The notes beneath the pieces are model-generated. The model ran no database searches. It saw only the letters and a program-made list of their open reading frames with translations, and was not told the origin of the DNA. Positions 25,412 through 34,239 of a stretch of 64,000 nucleotides of DNA are shown piece after piece; the stretch's first letter is position 1, and each line of letters opens with the position of its first letter. The position numbers were made by a program, and so were the translations under genes. The stretch spans positions 65,759 through 129,758 of the forward strand of contig JBCCJI010000011.1 in NCBI GenBank assembly GCA_039027855.1. The letters run 5' to 3'. This DNA comes from Thermohalobaculum sp039027855 (GTDB taxonomy: Bacteria; Pseudomonadota; Alphaproteobacteria; Rhodobacterales; Rhodobacteraceae).

Positions 25412-25978
25412 ATGAGACAGCATCGCTTCGCAGGCCCCGCAGCATTGCCCGCAGCTTTCCCCGCAGCTTTCCTCGCAGCCCTCGCCCTCATCGCTGGCTG
25501 CACCGAGCCGACCCGTTATGCCGAGCGTGTCGAGCGTGACGGCTATGCCGACAGCGCGATCGAGGAGAACCGCTTCCGCGTCAGCTTCTCGGGCAACACG
25601 CGCACCTCGCGCGACACGGTCGAGACCTATCTCCTCTACCGGGCGGCAGAGGTGACGTTGGCCGACGGCAAAGACTGGTTCCGCGTCGCCGATCAGGACA
25701 CCGAGACTGAGACCCGCTTCCGCGCCTTCGCCACCGGCTTCGGCAGCGGCGGGTTCGGGCCGTATTTCTACCGCTCGGGCTTTCGCCACGGCTTCTTCGG
25801 GGGCGCGGCCTCCACGACCAGCCGGCCGATCACCCGCTACGAGGCCTATGCCAACATCCTGACCTTCGAGGGCGAAAAACCGGCGGAAGATCCCACCGCT
25901 TACGATGCCCGCTCGGTGCTGGAGACCCTCGGCCCGCAGATCATCCGGCCCGAGCCGGTCGTCAACGCATCGGGCTGA
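25412..25978 (+). CDS. CC0125/CC1285-family lipoprotein
   Basis: A 188-aa lipoprotein with a signal peptide ending in the lipobox LIAGC (Cys30). The mature part carries the family's hallmark RDGYADSAIEENRFRVSFSGNTRTSRDTVETYLLYRAAEVTLADG, followed by DWFRV and a Gly/Phe-rich loop (FGSGGFGPYFYRSGFRHGFFGG). This family is common in alphaproteobacteria, has no assigned function, and is expected in the inner leaflet of the outer membrane. The ATG at 25412 is chosen because CAGGAGGAA precedes it and the signal peptide begins there; the frame is open further upstream without support. Confidence 0.85.
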   Translation: MRQHRFAGPAALPAAFPAAFLAALALIAGCTEPTRYAERVERDGYADSAIEENRFRVSFSGNTRTSRDTVETYLLYRAAEVTLADGKDWFRVADQDTETETRFRAFATGFGSGGFGPYFYRSGFRHGFFGGAASTTSRPITRYEAYANILTFEGEKPAEDPTAYDARSVLETLGPQIIRPEPVVNASG

Positions 25979-26080
25979 CCACCGAGGCGAGCACCGCGCG
26001 GCACTGGAGGATGGGGCACCGACCACCTTCGTGAACCATGCGCGCCAGGGCACAGCAGCGGTGAACGCCTGCCATCCGGC

Positions 26081-27418
26081 CTAGCGGGTCTGGAACCGGA
26101 TCGGCGCCTGGATCGGCAGTTCCGCGACCCCGATCTCGTCGGGTATCGGCGGGAACCGGCCGACGCGGCTCAGGATCGTCAGGATTTCTTCGTCGAGCAG
26201 GTCGTGCCCGGTACTCTGCGCCAGGCGCGAGACGCCGACGCTGCCATCCTTGCGGATCACGAAGAACAGCTGCCCGATACCCTGCTGTCGTCGCCGCTCA
26301 GCCCGTCGGGGATAGCGCTTGTTTCGCTCGAGCAGCGCCGCGATGCGCGCCTGGTAATCGCGGAGCGCCCCCGGATCCCCACCCCCCGTCGCGCGCTGGC
26401 CCTGGCCGGCACTCGATGCATTGCCCGCGGCCCCCGCATTGCCCGCACCGCGCGTTTCCTGCCGCTCGGTCGCAACATCGCCGCCCGATCGCGCTGCCTG
26501 CTGCGGCGGCTCGCGCTCTCGCTCAGCGTTTGGTGTCGCCGGGGTCTCCGTTCGCTGAGGTTGGCGCCGGGGTTGGTTCTCGCGGGGTTCGGTCTGCCGC
26601 GGTCGGGTGCGGCGCGGTTCTGTGCGACGCGGCTGCTCACGCACGCGGGGGACGTCGGCAGGGCGGGCACGCGGGAGCGGCGCCACCACCGCATCGGGGT
26701 CCACGGCGGCCAAGACCTCCTCCGCCTCGACGGTCTCCGCGGTGTCTGACTGCGTCGCCACCGTCCTGACGACCTCCGTCTCGGCGACCTCCTGAACCAC
26801 CGCCTCCACGGGCCGCGCCGGCTCGGCACGCGCGATCTCGACACTCTCCACCGCCGGGATTTCGGGCTCGGGCTGCAGTTCGACCTGCGGGGGGGGCAGC
26901 GTCTCGACAGGGACCGTCTCGACCGCGGCCAGTTCGGCGGTCAAAGTCTGTGGCACGACGGGCTGCGCGGTGACGTCGCGCGGTATCACCGGTCGGGTCT
27001 CGAGTAAGACCCGTTCGACGGCTTCTCGGGCGGGCTCGGCGCTCACGGGTCTTGCTTCAACCGCCTCGGCGGCCTCCACCACCGGCTCGGCTACCTCAAG
27101 GGGCGGATCGCTCACATCGAAGGTCTCTGCCGTCTCGGTCTCGGTATCGGGCGCCTCGGCGCTCTCCACGGTGCGGGCTGCATCAGGCGCCACGTCCTCG
27201 GCGGCATCCGAGGTCTCGACCTCGGCGCTATCGGGGGCATCTGGCGTCACCATGCCCGGCGCCCCCCCAGCCGCGCCCATGGAAATCTCCAGCCCTCCGC
27301 GACCCGCACCGATGGCACCACTGTTCGGCTGGCTCCAGAACACAGCGATCAGCACCAACAGATGCAGCAGGGCCGCGACGCCGATCGCAGGCACGATATG
27401 CCGCGCACCGACCTCCAT
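26081..27418 (-). CDS. tonB: TonB-family energy transducer
   Basis: Inner-membrane-anchored protein of about 445 aa that passes proton-motive energy from ExbB/ExbD to outer-membrane receptors. It has one N-terminal membrane helix (about 8-26), a long Pro/Glu/Val/Arg-rich periplasmic spacer (about 60-340, including repeated PRRTEPRRTRPRQTEP-type sequence), and a C-terminal TonB domain: YPRRAERRRQQGIGQLFFVIRKDGSV...SRLAQSTGHDLLDEEILTILSRVGRFPPIPDEI. The start ATG at 27418 shares a base with the stop of the upstream exbD. A GTG three bases earlier is also possible. It is larger than typical TonB because of the spacer. Confidence 0.9.
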   Translation of the reverse strand: MEVGARHIVPAIGVAALLHLLVLIAVFWSQPNSGAIGAGRGGLEISMGAAGGAPGMVTPDAPDSAEVETSDAAEDVAPDAARTVESAEAPDTETETAETFDVSDPPLEVAEPVVEAAEAVEARPVSAEPAREAVERVLLETRPVIPRDVTAQPVVPQTLTAELAAVETVPVETLPPPQVELQPEPEIPAVESVEIARAEPARPVEAVVQEVAETEVVRTVATQSDTAETVEAEEVLAAVDPDAVVAPLPRARPADVPRVREQPRRTEPRRTRPRQTEPRENQPRRQPQRTETPATPNAEREREPPQQAARSGGDVATERQETRGAGNAGAAGNASSAGQGQRATGGGDPGALRDYQARIAALLERNKRYPRRAERRRQQGIGQLFFVIRKDGSVGVSRLAQSTGHDLLDEEILTILSRVGRFPPIPDEIGVAELPIQAPIRFQTR

Positions 27419-27906
27419 CACTCCGCCGTCCCCACCCCGGACACACCGTCGGAGACCGCGCCGACGCCGCGCTCGGCCCTCTCCGGGACGGTCATCAGCT
27501 TGACCGAGCCGATCCCGGCCAACCGGAGCCGGTCCAGCAGCGCCACGACCATCGCCGCCTGCACACGCCCATCGCTCTTGATTCTCACCGGCGGGATGAT
27601 GCCGTCATCGCCGGGCTGTAGCGCCGCCATCAGGTCGTCCTCGCCCATCATGGCGCCGTTCAACGCCAACTGACCCTCCGGGCCGATGGCGATCAGCATG
27701 GGCTCACTGGCGGGCGCACCGTCGCTGGCCGAGCGCATGGGTTCGATCTCGAAGGGATCACCCGCCGACAGACGCCCCACCACCATGAAGAAGATCAGCA
27801 GCAGGAAGACGATGTTGATCAGCGGCAGGATGCGGTCGTCATCGCTCGCGGCCTCGCGGCGCCTTTTGCGCATCGTCCGCATGCCCGCCCCGGTGACCCG
27901 TCGCAT
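27418..27906 (-). CDS. exbD: ExbD/TolR-family biopolymer transport protein
   Basis: A 162-aa ExbD-like subunit with one membrane helix (ILPLINIVFLLLIFFMVVGRL) whose conserved Asp is in the DDDRILPLIN region just before the helix rather than inside it as in standard ExbD (LTPLIDV). The periplasmic domain follows. It is the second of two exbD-like genes and the one immediately upstream of tonB (stop overlaps start). The absent in-helix Asp suggests it may be a non-proton-conducting partner in a mixed ExbD dimer. GGAG precedes the ATG. Confidence 0.8.
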   Translation of the reverse strand: MRRVTGAGMRTMRKRRREAASDDDRILPLINIVFLLLIFFMVVGRLSAGDPFEIEPMRSASDGAPASEPMLIAIGPEGQLALNGAMMGEDDLMAALQPGDDGIIPPVRIKSDGRVQAAMVVALLDRLRLAGIGSVKLMTVPERAERGVGAVSDGVSGVGTAE

Positions 27907-27912
27907 GGCGCT

Positions 27913-28335
27913 TCAGCTCCGCCCCGGCATCAGCGCGATGTCGCGCGCACCGGCCGCCGCCAGCGTGTCCAGCAGCACGACCATGCGCTGCATGTCGACG
28001 TTGCGCCCCGGGCGTACCAGGATGCGTTGCGCGGGTCGGGCCGACAAGCGCGAGGCGACCTCGACCCCGAGGGCAGCTAGGTCCATCGGCACGCCAGAGA
28101 GACGCGGACCGGTCTCGGTCAGATCGACGAGAATCGCGCCTTCGACCCCAGTGGCGACGCCGGATGGCCGACCCGCCGAGGACAGCGTGATCGAGCGCCA
28201 GTCGAGGAAACTCGACGCGAGCATGAAAAACACCAGCAGGATGAAGACCACGTCGATCAGCGGCGTCAGCGAGATGCGGAGCCGCCGGCGCGGCCTACTC
28301 GCCAGCCGCGGCGGCGTGGTAGCCGTGAGCGTCAA
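27913..28335 (-). CDS. exbD: ExbD/TolR-family biopolymer transport protein
   Basis: ExbD-like proton-channel subunit of about 140 aa, with the canonical membrane helix RISLTPLIDVVFILLVFFMLAS including the proton-carrying Asp in PLIDV. The reading frame overlaps the end of exbB. The most plausible start is a TTG at 28335 inside exbB, giving LTLTATTPPRLASRPRRRLRI; no ATG lies close to the domain, and the ATG at 28503 would overlap 209 bases of exbB. Order exbB-exbD-exbD-tonB indicates one co-translated machine. Confidence 0.82.
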   Translation of the reverse strand: MTLTATTPPRLASRPRRRLRISLTPLIDVVFILLVFFMLASSFLDWRSITLSSAGRPSGVATGVEGAILVDLTETGPRLSGVPMDLAALGVEVASRLSARPAQRILVRPGRNVDMQRMVVLLDTLAAAGARDIALMPGRS

Positions 28336-29233
28336 GGCCCTGCCCTCGCATCTCGGCGGGTTCCCGCGCGGCCGCGACCTGGGGAAGATCGTCCCAGTCG
28401 GTGCCGAACAGGCCCGCCAGCCCCGTGTCGATATCGTGCTCGACGCGCTCGACGCGCCGCTCGAACCAGTTGACCGCGGCAACCACCGGGATCGCGACGG
28501 CAAGACCCACTGCCGTGGTCAAAAGCGCCTCCCATATACCGCCGGAGAGGATGGCGGGATCGACCTGGCTGCCCGCCGCTTCAAGCTGTCCAAACGCCTC
28601 GATCATGCCAAGGACGGTGCCGAACAGGCCGAGTAGTGGCGCCAGCGTGCCGATCACCTCGAGCGGGCGCATCCAGCCGCGAAGTGCCTCGATCCTGAGC
28701 TGCGCCTCGCAATAGCAGGCCTCGCGAACGCGCGCCTCGGCGACGCCGCGAGCCTGTCCCTCCATGGCCTCGGCGAGGATCGTCGCGGCGATGTTGCGGC
28801 TGCCGCGCGCCCGGGCAAAGGCCTCGCCCAGCCGCCCGGACTTCAGCATGGTGAGCACCTCGCGGACGCTCCGCCGATCGCCTGTGCCAGCAGCGCTGAA
28901 CTGCATCAGCTTCGCGAGGATGATCGCCAGCGCGAAGATCGACATGGCACCGAGGATCGCGACGACGGGCCCGCCCGCCTCGAACAGATCGAGGGCCGAG
29001 CCGAGCGCATCGAAGGCCTGTCCCGATGTCGCGCCGCCGGTGGTGGCGGCAAGATCCGCCAAAAGGGGGTCGACCTGCCCGCCATCGACGGCGGTAACCT
29101 CGGTCGCGCCCGCGCCGCTCGCGCCCGGCTCCGACGTCGTGCCCTCGACGCCTGCGGGGGTCTCGGCTTCGGCATCGTCGGCTGCAGCGTTCGCACCGGC
29201 GACACCGCCGGCCTGCGCGAGAACCATGGTCAT
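28295..29233 (-). CDS. exbB: ExbB/TolQ/MotA-family proton channel protein
   Basis: Inner-membrane channel subunit of 312 aa. After an unusual Ala/Gly/Thr/Glu-rich N-terminal region (about 5-75) come the three family helices: about 90-110 (VVAILGAMSIFALAIILAKL), about 195-220 (LEVIGTLAPLLGLFGTVLGMIEAF) and about 235-260 (ALLTTAVGLAVAIPVVAAVNWF). The GTLAPLLGLFGTVLGMI segment is diagnostic. The N-terminal region may be an extra periplasmic part. AGGGGAC precedes the ATG. First gene of the exbB-exbD-exbD-tonB set, ten bases after a small exported protein. Confidence 0.9.
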   Translation of the reverse strand: MTMVLAQAGGVAGANAAADDAEAETPAGVEGTTSEPGASGAGATEVTAVDGGQVDPLLADLAATTGGATSGQAFDALGSALDLFEAGGPVVAILGAMSIFALAIILAKLMQFSAAGTGDRRSVREVLTMLKSGRLGEAFARARGSRNIAATILAEAMEGQARGVAEARVREACYCEAQLRIEALRGWMRPLEVIGTLAPLLGLFGTVLGMIEAFGQLEAAGSQVDPAILSGGIWEALLTTAVGLAVAIPVVAAVNWFERRVERVEHDIDTGLAGLFGTDWDDLPQVAAAREPAEMRGQGLDAHGYHAAAAGE

Positions 29234-29243
29234 CGGCCGTCCC

Positions 29244-29681
29244 CTACTGGATCAGTTCCACGCCGGCGCGCGAGACGACATCGAGCGCGGCGAAACAGTC
29301 CTGCGGCACGCCCTCGCCCCCACTGCAGCTCAGCACGTCGTTGACCAGCATCCGCCCGATGCCGTCGCACGCCGTGCCCTGCATCGAGAAGACTTTGACC
29401 GAGGTCCGGCTCGGCCTCAACGGCGCGACATCGACCGCGAGCCGCCGCGCGATCACCCCGTCGGTGTCGAACATGACCAGATCGAGGACAAGATCGTCGA
29501 ACGCGGCCGGCGTGCCGTTCTGAATGACGAGAAAGGCTTGGCAGGCGCCCTCCTGTGGCTCGAGCTTATTGAGCTCGATCATAATCCCACCCGCTTCGGC
29601 GGCGGTGTCAGCCCGTGCCAGCGGCGGGACGAGAAGCGCGATCGCCGCGCCGGTCAGGATGGTCAGAATGCTGTGCCTCAT
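29244..29681 (-). CDS. Small exported protein of the TonB gene cluster
   Basis: A 145-aa secreted protein with a clear signal peptide (MRHSILTILTGAAIALLVPPLARAD) and a beta-rich mature domain containing ACQAFLVIQNGTPAAFDDLVLDLVMFDTDGVIARRLAVDVAPLRPSRTSVKVFSM and four cysteines in two likely disulphides. It stands immediately before exbB (10 bases), so it is probably co-transcribed and part of, or a helper for, the same energised transport system. I do not recognise a named family with confidence. Confidence 0.75.
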   Translation of the reverse strand: MRHSILTILTGAAIALLVPPLARADTAAEAGGIMIELNKLEPQEGACQAFLVIQNGTPAAFDDLVLDLVMFDTDGVIARRLAVDVAPLRPSRTSVKVFSMQGTACDGIGRMLVNDVLSCSGGEGVPQDCFAALDVVSRAGVELIQ

Positions 29682-30028
29682 CGCCCGCTCCCCACGAACC
29701 CCGTGAACCCTGTGATCCCTGTGATCCCCATCATGCGGCGCGGCGGTTCAGATGGGGATCGTCGACCCCCCGCTACCCGGTTCTCGTCATGCGCTTCAAA
29801 CATGGCTTCAGGCGCCTCACAATGCCGATGAGCCCGCGCAGAGCCGAGCTTTTCGAAGGATGGTGGGCTTATGCCGCCGCGAACGGCGCCCAGACAGCGA
29901 CGACACCGACCGAGTTCTCTTCAGCACAGTCGTTGGTCGCCGCGCGCGCCGTGAGCCCCCAAGAGTTCGCTGGAACGTAGTACCCGAGCTTTCAGGTCAA
30001 CCATCGATGGCGCCTCCGGCGCCTTGGA
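29682..30028. other. Gene-free interval
   Basis: 347 bases between the TonB cluster and the TAXI-TRAP permease stop. It contains a short direct repeat, CCTGTGATCC followed by CTGTGATCCC at about 29709-29729. Otherwise I see no gene, RNA or terminator here. Confidence 0.5.
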
Positions 30029-32206
30029 TCAGGCACTTGGCGCGAAACGCCGCACGGCAAAGAGGCTGGCGAACAGCAGGATGCCGAGCAGATCGGTCCG
30101 CCAGTCGCCCGCGATCAGCGCGATTGCCACGGCAAGCAGGCCAAGGCGCATCCAGCCCGGCGCGACCCCCGCAAACCATCCCTGCACCGCCGCCGCCAGC
30201 ACGGCCACGCCGGCCAGCCCGGTCAGGGCGTTGCGCAGGATCTCGTGCCAGGCGCCCTCCATCAACAGGCCGGGGCTGTAGAAGAACATGAACGGCACGA
30301 TGAACGCGGCGAGCCCGACGCGGAAGCTGGCGATGGAGGTGCGCATGGGCTCGGAGCCCGCGATGGCGGCGCCGGCATAGGCCGCCAGCGCCACGGGCGG
30401 GGTGATCGCCGAGACGACGGCGAAGTAGAAGACGAAGAAATGCGCGACCAGCGGCTCGATGCCGATCTCGATCAGCCCGGGTGCGACGACCGAGGCTGCG
30501 ACCGCATAGGCCGCGGTCGTCGGCATCCCCATGCCAAGGATGACCGCGATCACCATGGCGAAGAACAACGCCAAAAGCTGGCTGGTCTCGGCCAGATCGA
30601 AAAGCAAGGCCGAGAAGCGCGCACCGACTCCGGTCAGCGAGATCACCCCGACGATCAGCCCCGCACAGGCGCAGACCGTGATGATCTGGATCGACATCCG
30701 CGCGCCCTCGCCCAGCGCCTTGACGATGCGGCGCGGGCCCATCGCATGGGGGGTCAGCCAACTGACGACGGCCGCCGAGACGATGGCGAGCGTGCCCGCG
30801 CGGATGACGGAATAGCCGACGAAGATCGCACCGATCAGGATGAGGATCGGGATGAACAGATAGACCCGTTTGAGAAGCTCCAGACCCCTCGGCAGTTCCT
30901 CGGCCGCGACACCGCCAAGGCCCATGCGGCGCGCTTCGAAATCCACCATGAAATAGATCGAGGCGAAGTACAGCAGCGCCGGCACCAGCGCCGCGATCAC
31001 CAGATCGGTGTAGGGAATGCCGGTGATCTCGGCCATGATGAAGGCGCCCGCCCCCATGATCGGCGGCATGATCTGCCCGCCGGTCGAGGCCGCAGCCTCG
31101 ATCGCGCCGGCCGATTGCGGCCGGTAGCCGACCCGTTTCATGAGCGGAATGGTCAGCGCGCCGGTCGAGACGACATTGCCGGCCGAGGTGCCGTTGATCA
31201 TGCCCATTAGCCCCGAGGCGAAGACCGAGACCTTGGCCGGCCCGCCCGCCAGATGCCCGGCCGCCGCAAAGGCGCAGTCGACGAAGTAATCCCCGACCTT
31301 CGAGCGCTGCAGGAACGCGGCGAAGACGATGAACAGGATGATGTAGGTGGAGGATACCGCCGTGGTCGGCCCAAGCACCCCGTTGTCGGTGTAGATATAG
31401 GTAAAGAACCGCCGCGCATCGTAGCCCCGATGCTCCAGGAAGCCTGGCAGCCAGGGGCCGATGAAGGAATAGGCGATGAAGACCCCGGCGATGATCACCA
31501 GCGCCAGCCCAGCGACCCGGCGTGTCAGCTCCAGGATCAGAACGACCAGCGCGAAGGCCGCAAATCCGTTGTTCGGATCGGCAAAGGGCGTGCCGGCGCG
31601 CAGACGCAGGTTCAGCGCTTCAAGACTGAGCACGATGAACCCGGTCGCCACCGCCACCGCGCCGATCAGCACCACGTCCTGCGGCGCAACCGCCATCCGC
31701 CGCGCGCCACGGCCGGCGGCCTCGGGGATCCAGCCCGCGAGGATTGCGGCGAGCGTGCCCACCGCCAGCGGCCAGCCAAAGGCCGCAGTGGCCCAGTCAG
31801 GCCCCGGCGGCTCGCTGAGCCAGAGCGCCCCAAGCGCCGCGCAGGACGTCGCGATCCCTGCAGCCCCCACAAGCGCGAGACCAAGGGCAACCCAGCTGAG
31901 CGCCGGGTCGCCTCGTTCCCCGCATCCCCGCACCGACCCGGTCCGCGCGAGCGCGGTGACGGCAAAGCCGAGGCCAAGGGTCCCCGCGACATGCAGGATG
32001 CGAAAGGTCCAGGTCTCGAGCGGGGCGATGTTGAGCACATAGAGGTGCCAGCCCGCGTAGAGCACGCAGAGGATGCCGAGCCCCCGGCCCAGCAGCCCTG
32101 TCGGCAGCGGCGCCTCGACCCCGTCACCCCCGACCTCAGGGAAAGAGACGGCATCGGGGCCGTCGGGCATGCCCCCAACGGCCTCTTTCGCGGATGCATC
32201 GCTCAA
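30029..32206 (-). CDS. TRAP transporter fused permease (TAXI type, 4TM/12TM)
   Basis: Fused DctQ-DctM-type inner-membrane permease of 725 aa, working with a TAXI-family binding protein and driven by an ion gradient. About 16-18 hydrophobic helices are visible, with the M-subunit signature SGLMGMINGTSAGNVVSTGALTIPLMKRVGYRPQSAGAIEAAASTGGQIMPPIMGAGAFIMAEITG and the second-half repeat GMGMPTTAAYAVAASVVAPGL. The start is a TTG at 32206 preceded by GGGAGAG; the next ATG is 12 codons in. Its binding protein is encoded 95 bases upstream on the same strand. Confidence 0.9.
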   Translation of the reverse strand: MSDASAKEAVGGMPDGPDAVSFPEVGGDGVEAPLPTGLLGRGLGILCVLYAGWHLYVLNIAPLETWTFRILHVAGTLGLGFAVTALARTGSVRGCGERGDPALSWVALGLALVGAAGIATSCAALGALWLSEPPGPDWATAAFGWPLAVGTLAAILAGWIPEAAGRGARRMAVAPQDVVLIGAVAVATGFIVLSLEALNLRLRAGTPFADPNNGFAAFALVVLILELTRRVAGLALVIIAGVFIAYSFIGPWLPGFLEHRGYDARRFFTYIYTDNGVLGPTTAVSSTYIILFIVFAAFLQRSKVGDYFVDCAFAAAGHLAGGPAKVSVFASGLMGMINGTSAGNVVSTGALTIPLMKRVGYRPQSAGAIEAAASTGGQIMPPIMGAGAFIMAEITGIPYTDLVIAALVPALLYFASIYFMVDFEARRMGLGGVAAEELPRGLELLKRVYLFIPILILIGAIFVGYSVIRAGTLAIVSAAVVSWLTPHAMGPRRIVKALGEGARMSIQIITVCACAGLIVGVISLTGVGARFSALLFDLAETSQLLALFFAMVIAVILGMGMPTTAAYAVAASVVAPGLIEIGIEPLVAHFFVFYFAVVSAITPPVALAAYAGAAIAGSEPMRTSIASFRVGLAAFIVPFMFFYSPGLLMEGAWHEILRNALTGLAGVAVLAAAVQGWFAGVAPGWMRLGLLAVAIALIAGDWRTDLLGILLFASLFAVRRFAPSA

Positions 32207-32301
32207 GGCTCGTCTCTCCCTGCGGCCGGGTGGGTCACGCGCGGCAGGCTATCCCGCCCGCCGCCACGGCGCATCCCGGCCGCGCCGGCCGTGGGGGCGC
32301 C

Positions 32302-33291
32302 TTAACCCTCAAGCCCGTCGGGGATCTCGATGCCGTTCTCCTCGAACCAGCGCACCGCGCCGGGATGCCAGGGGATGATGCTGTTCTTGTCGGCGTTCTC
32401 CGGCAGGGTCTCGACCGCGGCCTTGTGGATCTCGATCATCCGCTCGTTCTGGCCCATCACCGCGTCGACCACGGCGTAGACAAAGCTGTCGGGCAGATCG
32501 GCATGGGCCACGGCAAAGTTCCACATCGACACGCTGGCATGATCCTCACCCATCGAGGGATAAGTGCCCGCTGGGATGGTGAAGGCGGAGACTGGCTGGG
32601 TCGCGACAACCTTCTCGACCTCCTCGGGCGTCATGCCGAAAAAGGCGACATCGGCCTGCGCCTCGACCTGGCTGAAGGCCGGGAAGGGCACGCCGGCGGC
32701 CCAGGTGTAGACGTCGATCAACCCGTCCTGCAGCTGCCCGGCCAGATCTGCCGCACCGCCATGCTGGATCTCGACGTCTTTGCCGAGCTCTTCGAGGATG
32801 CGCGGCCAATAGGTGCCCGGCGTCCCGCCGGCCGGACCAACGCCCACCGTGGCGCCATCGGGGATGTCAGACAGGCTGGTGATGCCCGAGCTTTCCAGCG
32901 TCATGACGTGGAAGGCCGTCTTGTACATCGGGAAGATCGCACGGAGGTTGTCGTGCTTCAGACCCGGGGCCAGCGCGCTCTTGCCCTCGATCGCATCGCT
33001 CGCCGGGCCCATGGTGACCATGGCCATGTCGAGATCGCCGGTCTGCACCAGCGCCGCGTTCTGCACCGGCCCGCCGGTCACCTCGGCCCCGCCGGGGATG
33101 CCCAGTGCCTCCGAGACGAGGTTTGTCCAGCCCGAGCCATAGACAAAATAGGTGCCGCCCTGGCTCGCCGTGCCGACGGTGAAGCTGTCGGGCCAGCCCT
33201 CGCGATCCTCCGCAATGGCGCTGCCGGCGATGGTGGTGCCACCGGCTGCGATGATCCCGACCAGTGCGAAAGAAGCCAGACGCTGTGTCAT
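32302..33291 (-). CDS. TAXI-family TRAP solute-binding protein
   Basis: Periplasmic substrate receptor of 329 aa with signal peptide (cleavage after GSAIAE). Family features are FTVGTASQGGTYFVYGSGWTNLVSEAL at the N-terminus, GGPVQNAALVQTGDLDMAMVTMGPAS and VGVGPAGGTPGTYWPRILEELG. It pairs with the fused TRAP permease downstream. Its position after a CoA-transferase, a citryl-CoA-lyase-like gene and tctABC suggests a related organic acid; known TAXI ligands include glutamate-like and dicarboxylate compounds, so the substrate is open. Confidence 0.9.
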   Translation of the reverse strand: MTQRLASFALVGIIAAGGTTIAGSAIAEDREGWPDSFTVGTASQGGTYFVYGSGWTNLVSEALGIPGGAEVTGGPVQNAALVQTGDLDMAMVTMGPASDAIEGKSALAPGLKHDNLRAIFPMYKTAFHVMTLESSGITSLSDIPDGATVGVGPAGGTPGTYWPRILEELGKDVEIQHGGAADLAGQLQDGLIDVYTWAAGVPFPAFSQVEAQADVAFFGMTPEEVEKVVATQPVSAFTIPAGTYPSMGEDHASVSMWNFAVAHADLPDSFVYAVVDAVMGQNERMIEIHKAAVETLPENADKNSIIPWHPGAVRWFEENGIEIPDGLEG

Positions 33292-33411
33292 TGTTTGCCT
33301 CCCTGGGTGTGCAAGGTGGCCGAGACGATGCTCCGTTCGTCCCGTCTGACAACAGTCTCTCGGACAAACCTTTGTTATCCTGAGGCGCGACGGGTCTCGC
33401 TCGCGCTGCCG

Positions 33412-34239
33412 TCAGGTGTGGTCGGGTTCTTCGGGCGGTTCGCTGGCCGGGCCCGTGTAGGTCCAGCGATAGCGGGGCGGGGTCGGCCCCTTGTTTCGCC
33501 CACCCTCTTGCATCTGCTCCCAGCCGTGGGCCATCGCGCCGACCGAGCGGGAGAGGCAGAACAGGCCGCGCGCGAGCGGGGCGGCAAAGCCGAGTTCGGC
33601 GAAGATCACCGCCGTCGCGCCATCGATGTTCATCGGCACGGGGCGCCCACCCTTGGCCGCCGCCAGCGCCGCCTCGACGGCACGGCCGATGGCGGCGAAC
33701 CGCCCGCTCACGATGCCCTCGCCCGTCGCGGCATCGACCAACGCCAGCAAGCGCGGCGCGCGCGGGTCGACGGGCTTGTGAAACCGATGGCCAAAGCCGG
33801 GGACAAAGCGCCCATGCGCCGCCTGCCAGCGCGCGACCTCGGTCACGGCCCTATCGGCCCCGCCAGCGGCATCGATGGCCTGGTAGAGGCGGACCGCCTC
33901 TTCGCCGGCGCCGCCATGCACGTCATCCAGCATGTTGACCGCCGTGGCCATGGCGCCGTTCAGCCCCAGACCGCAGGTCACGCTCATCCGCGCCGCCGCG
34001 ATCGAGGGTGCCTGCGGCCCATGATCCACCGCCGCCACCAGCGCGGCCTCCAGCAGCCGCGCCTCGGCAGGCGCAGGCAGCGTGCCGCGGGTCATCAGCC
34101 AGACCATCTCGGGGAAACTCACCTTCCCGATAAGGTCCTGCACCGGGTGGCCGCGAAAGGCGATGCGCCCAGGTTCCATCTCAATGATCGCCGTCTGCCA
34201 CCAGTCGGCGACGTCATTGCCGCCATCCGGATTGCTCAC
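33412..34239 (-). CDS. Citryl-CoA-lyase-like (citrate synthase fold)
   Basis: A 275-aa short member of the citrate-synthase superfamily, similar in size and motif to citryl-CoA lyases rather than to full-length (about 430 aa) synthases. Conserved stretches are SVTCGLGLNGAMATAVNMLDDVHGGAGEEAV (active-site His in HGGAGE), VPGFGHRFHKPVDPRAPRLL, and ARGLFCLSRSVGAMAHGWEQM. The predicted reaction is cleavage of citryl-CoA (or a methyl-branched analogue) to acetyl-CoA and an oxo acid. It starts at a GTG overlapping the stop of the CoA-transferase gene (GTGA), tying the two enzymes together. Confidence 0.8.
   Translation of the reverse strand: MSNPDGGNDVADWWQTAIIEMEPGRIAFRGHPVQDLIGKVSFPEMVWLMTRGTLPAPAEARLLEAALVAAVDHGPQAPSIAAARMSVTCGLGLNGAMATAVNMLDDVHGGAGEEAVRLYQAIDAAGGADRAVTEVARWQAAHGRFVPGFGHRFHKPVDPRAPRLLALVDAATGEGIVSGRFAAIGRAVEAALAAAKGGRPVPMNIDGATAVIFAELGFAAPLARGLFCLSRSVGAMAHGWEQMQEGGRNKGPTPPRYRWTYTGPASEPPEEPDHT

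Noticed and set aside
33364..33375. ACAAA-CC-TTTGT inverted repeat upstream of the TAXI receptor gene
   Set aside because: Only five bases per arm; too short to distinguish from chance without conservation data.
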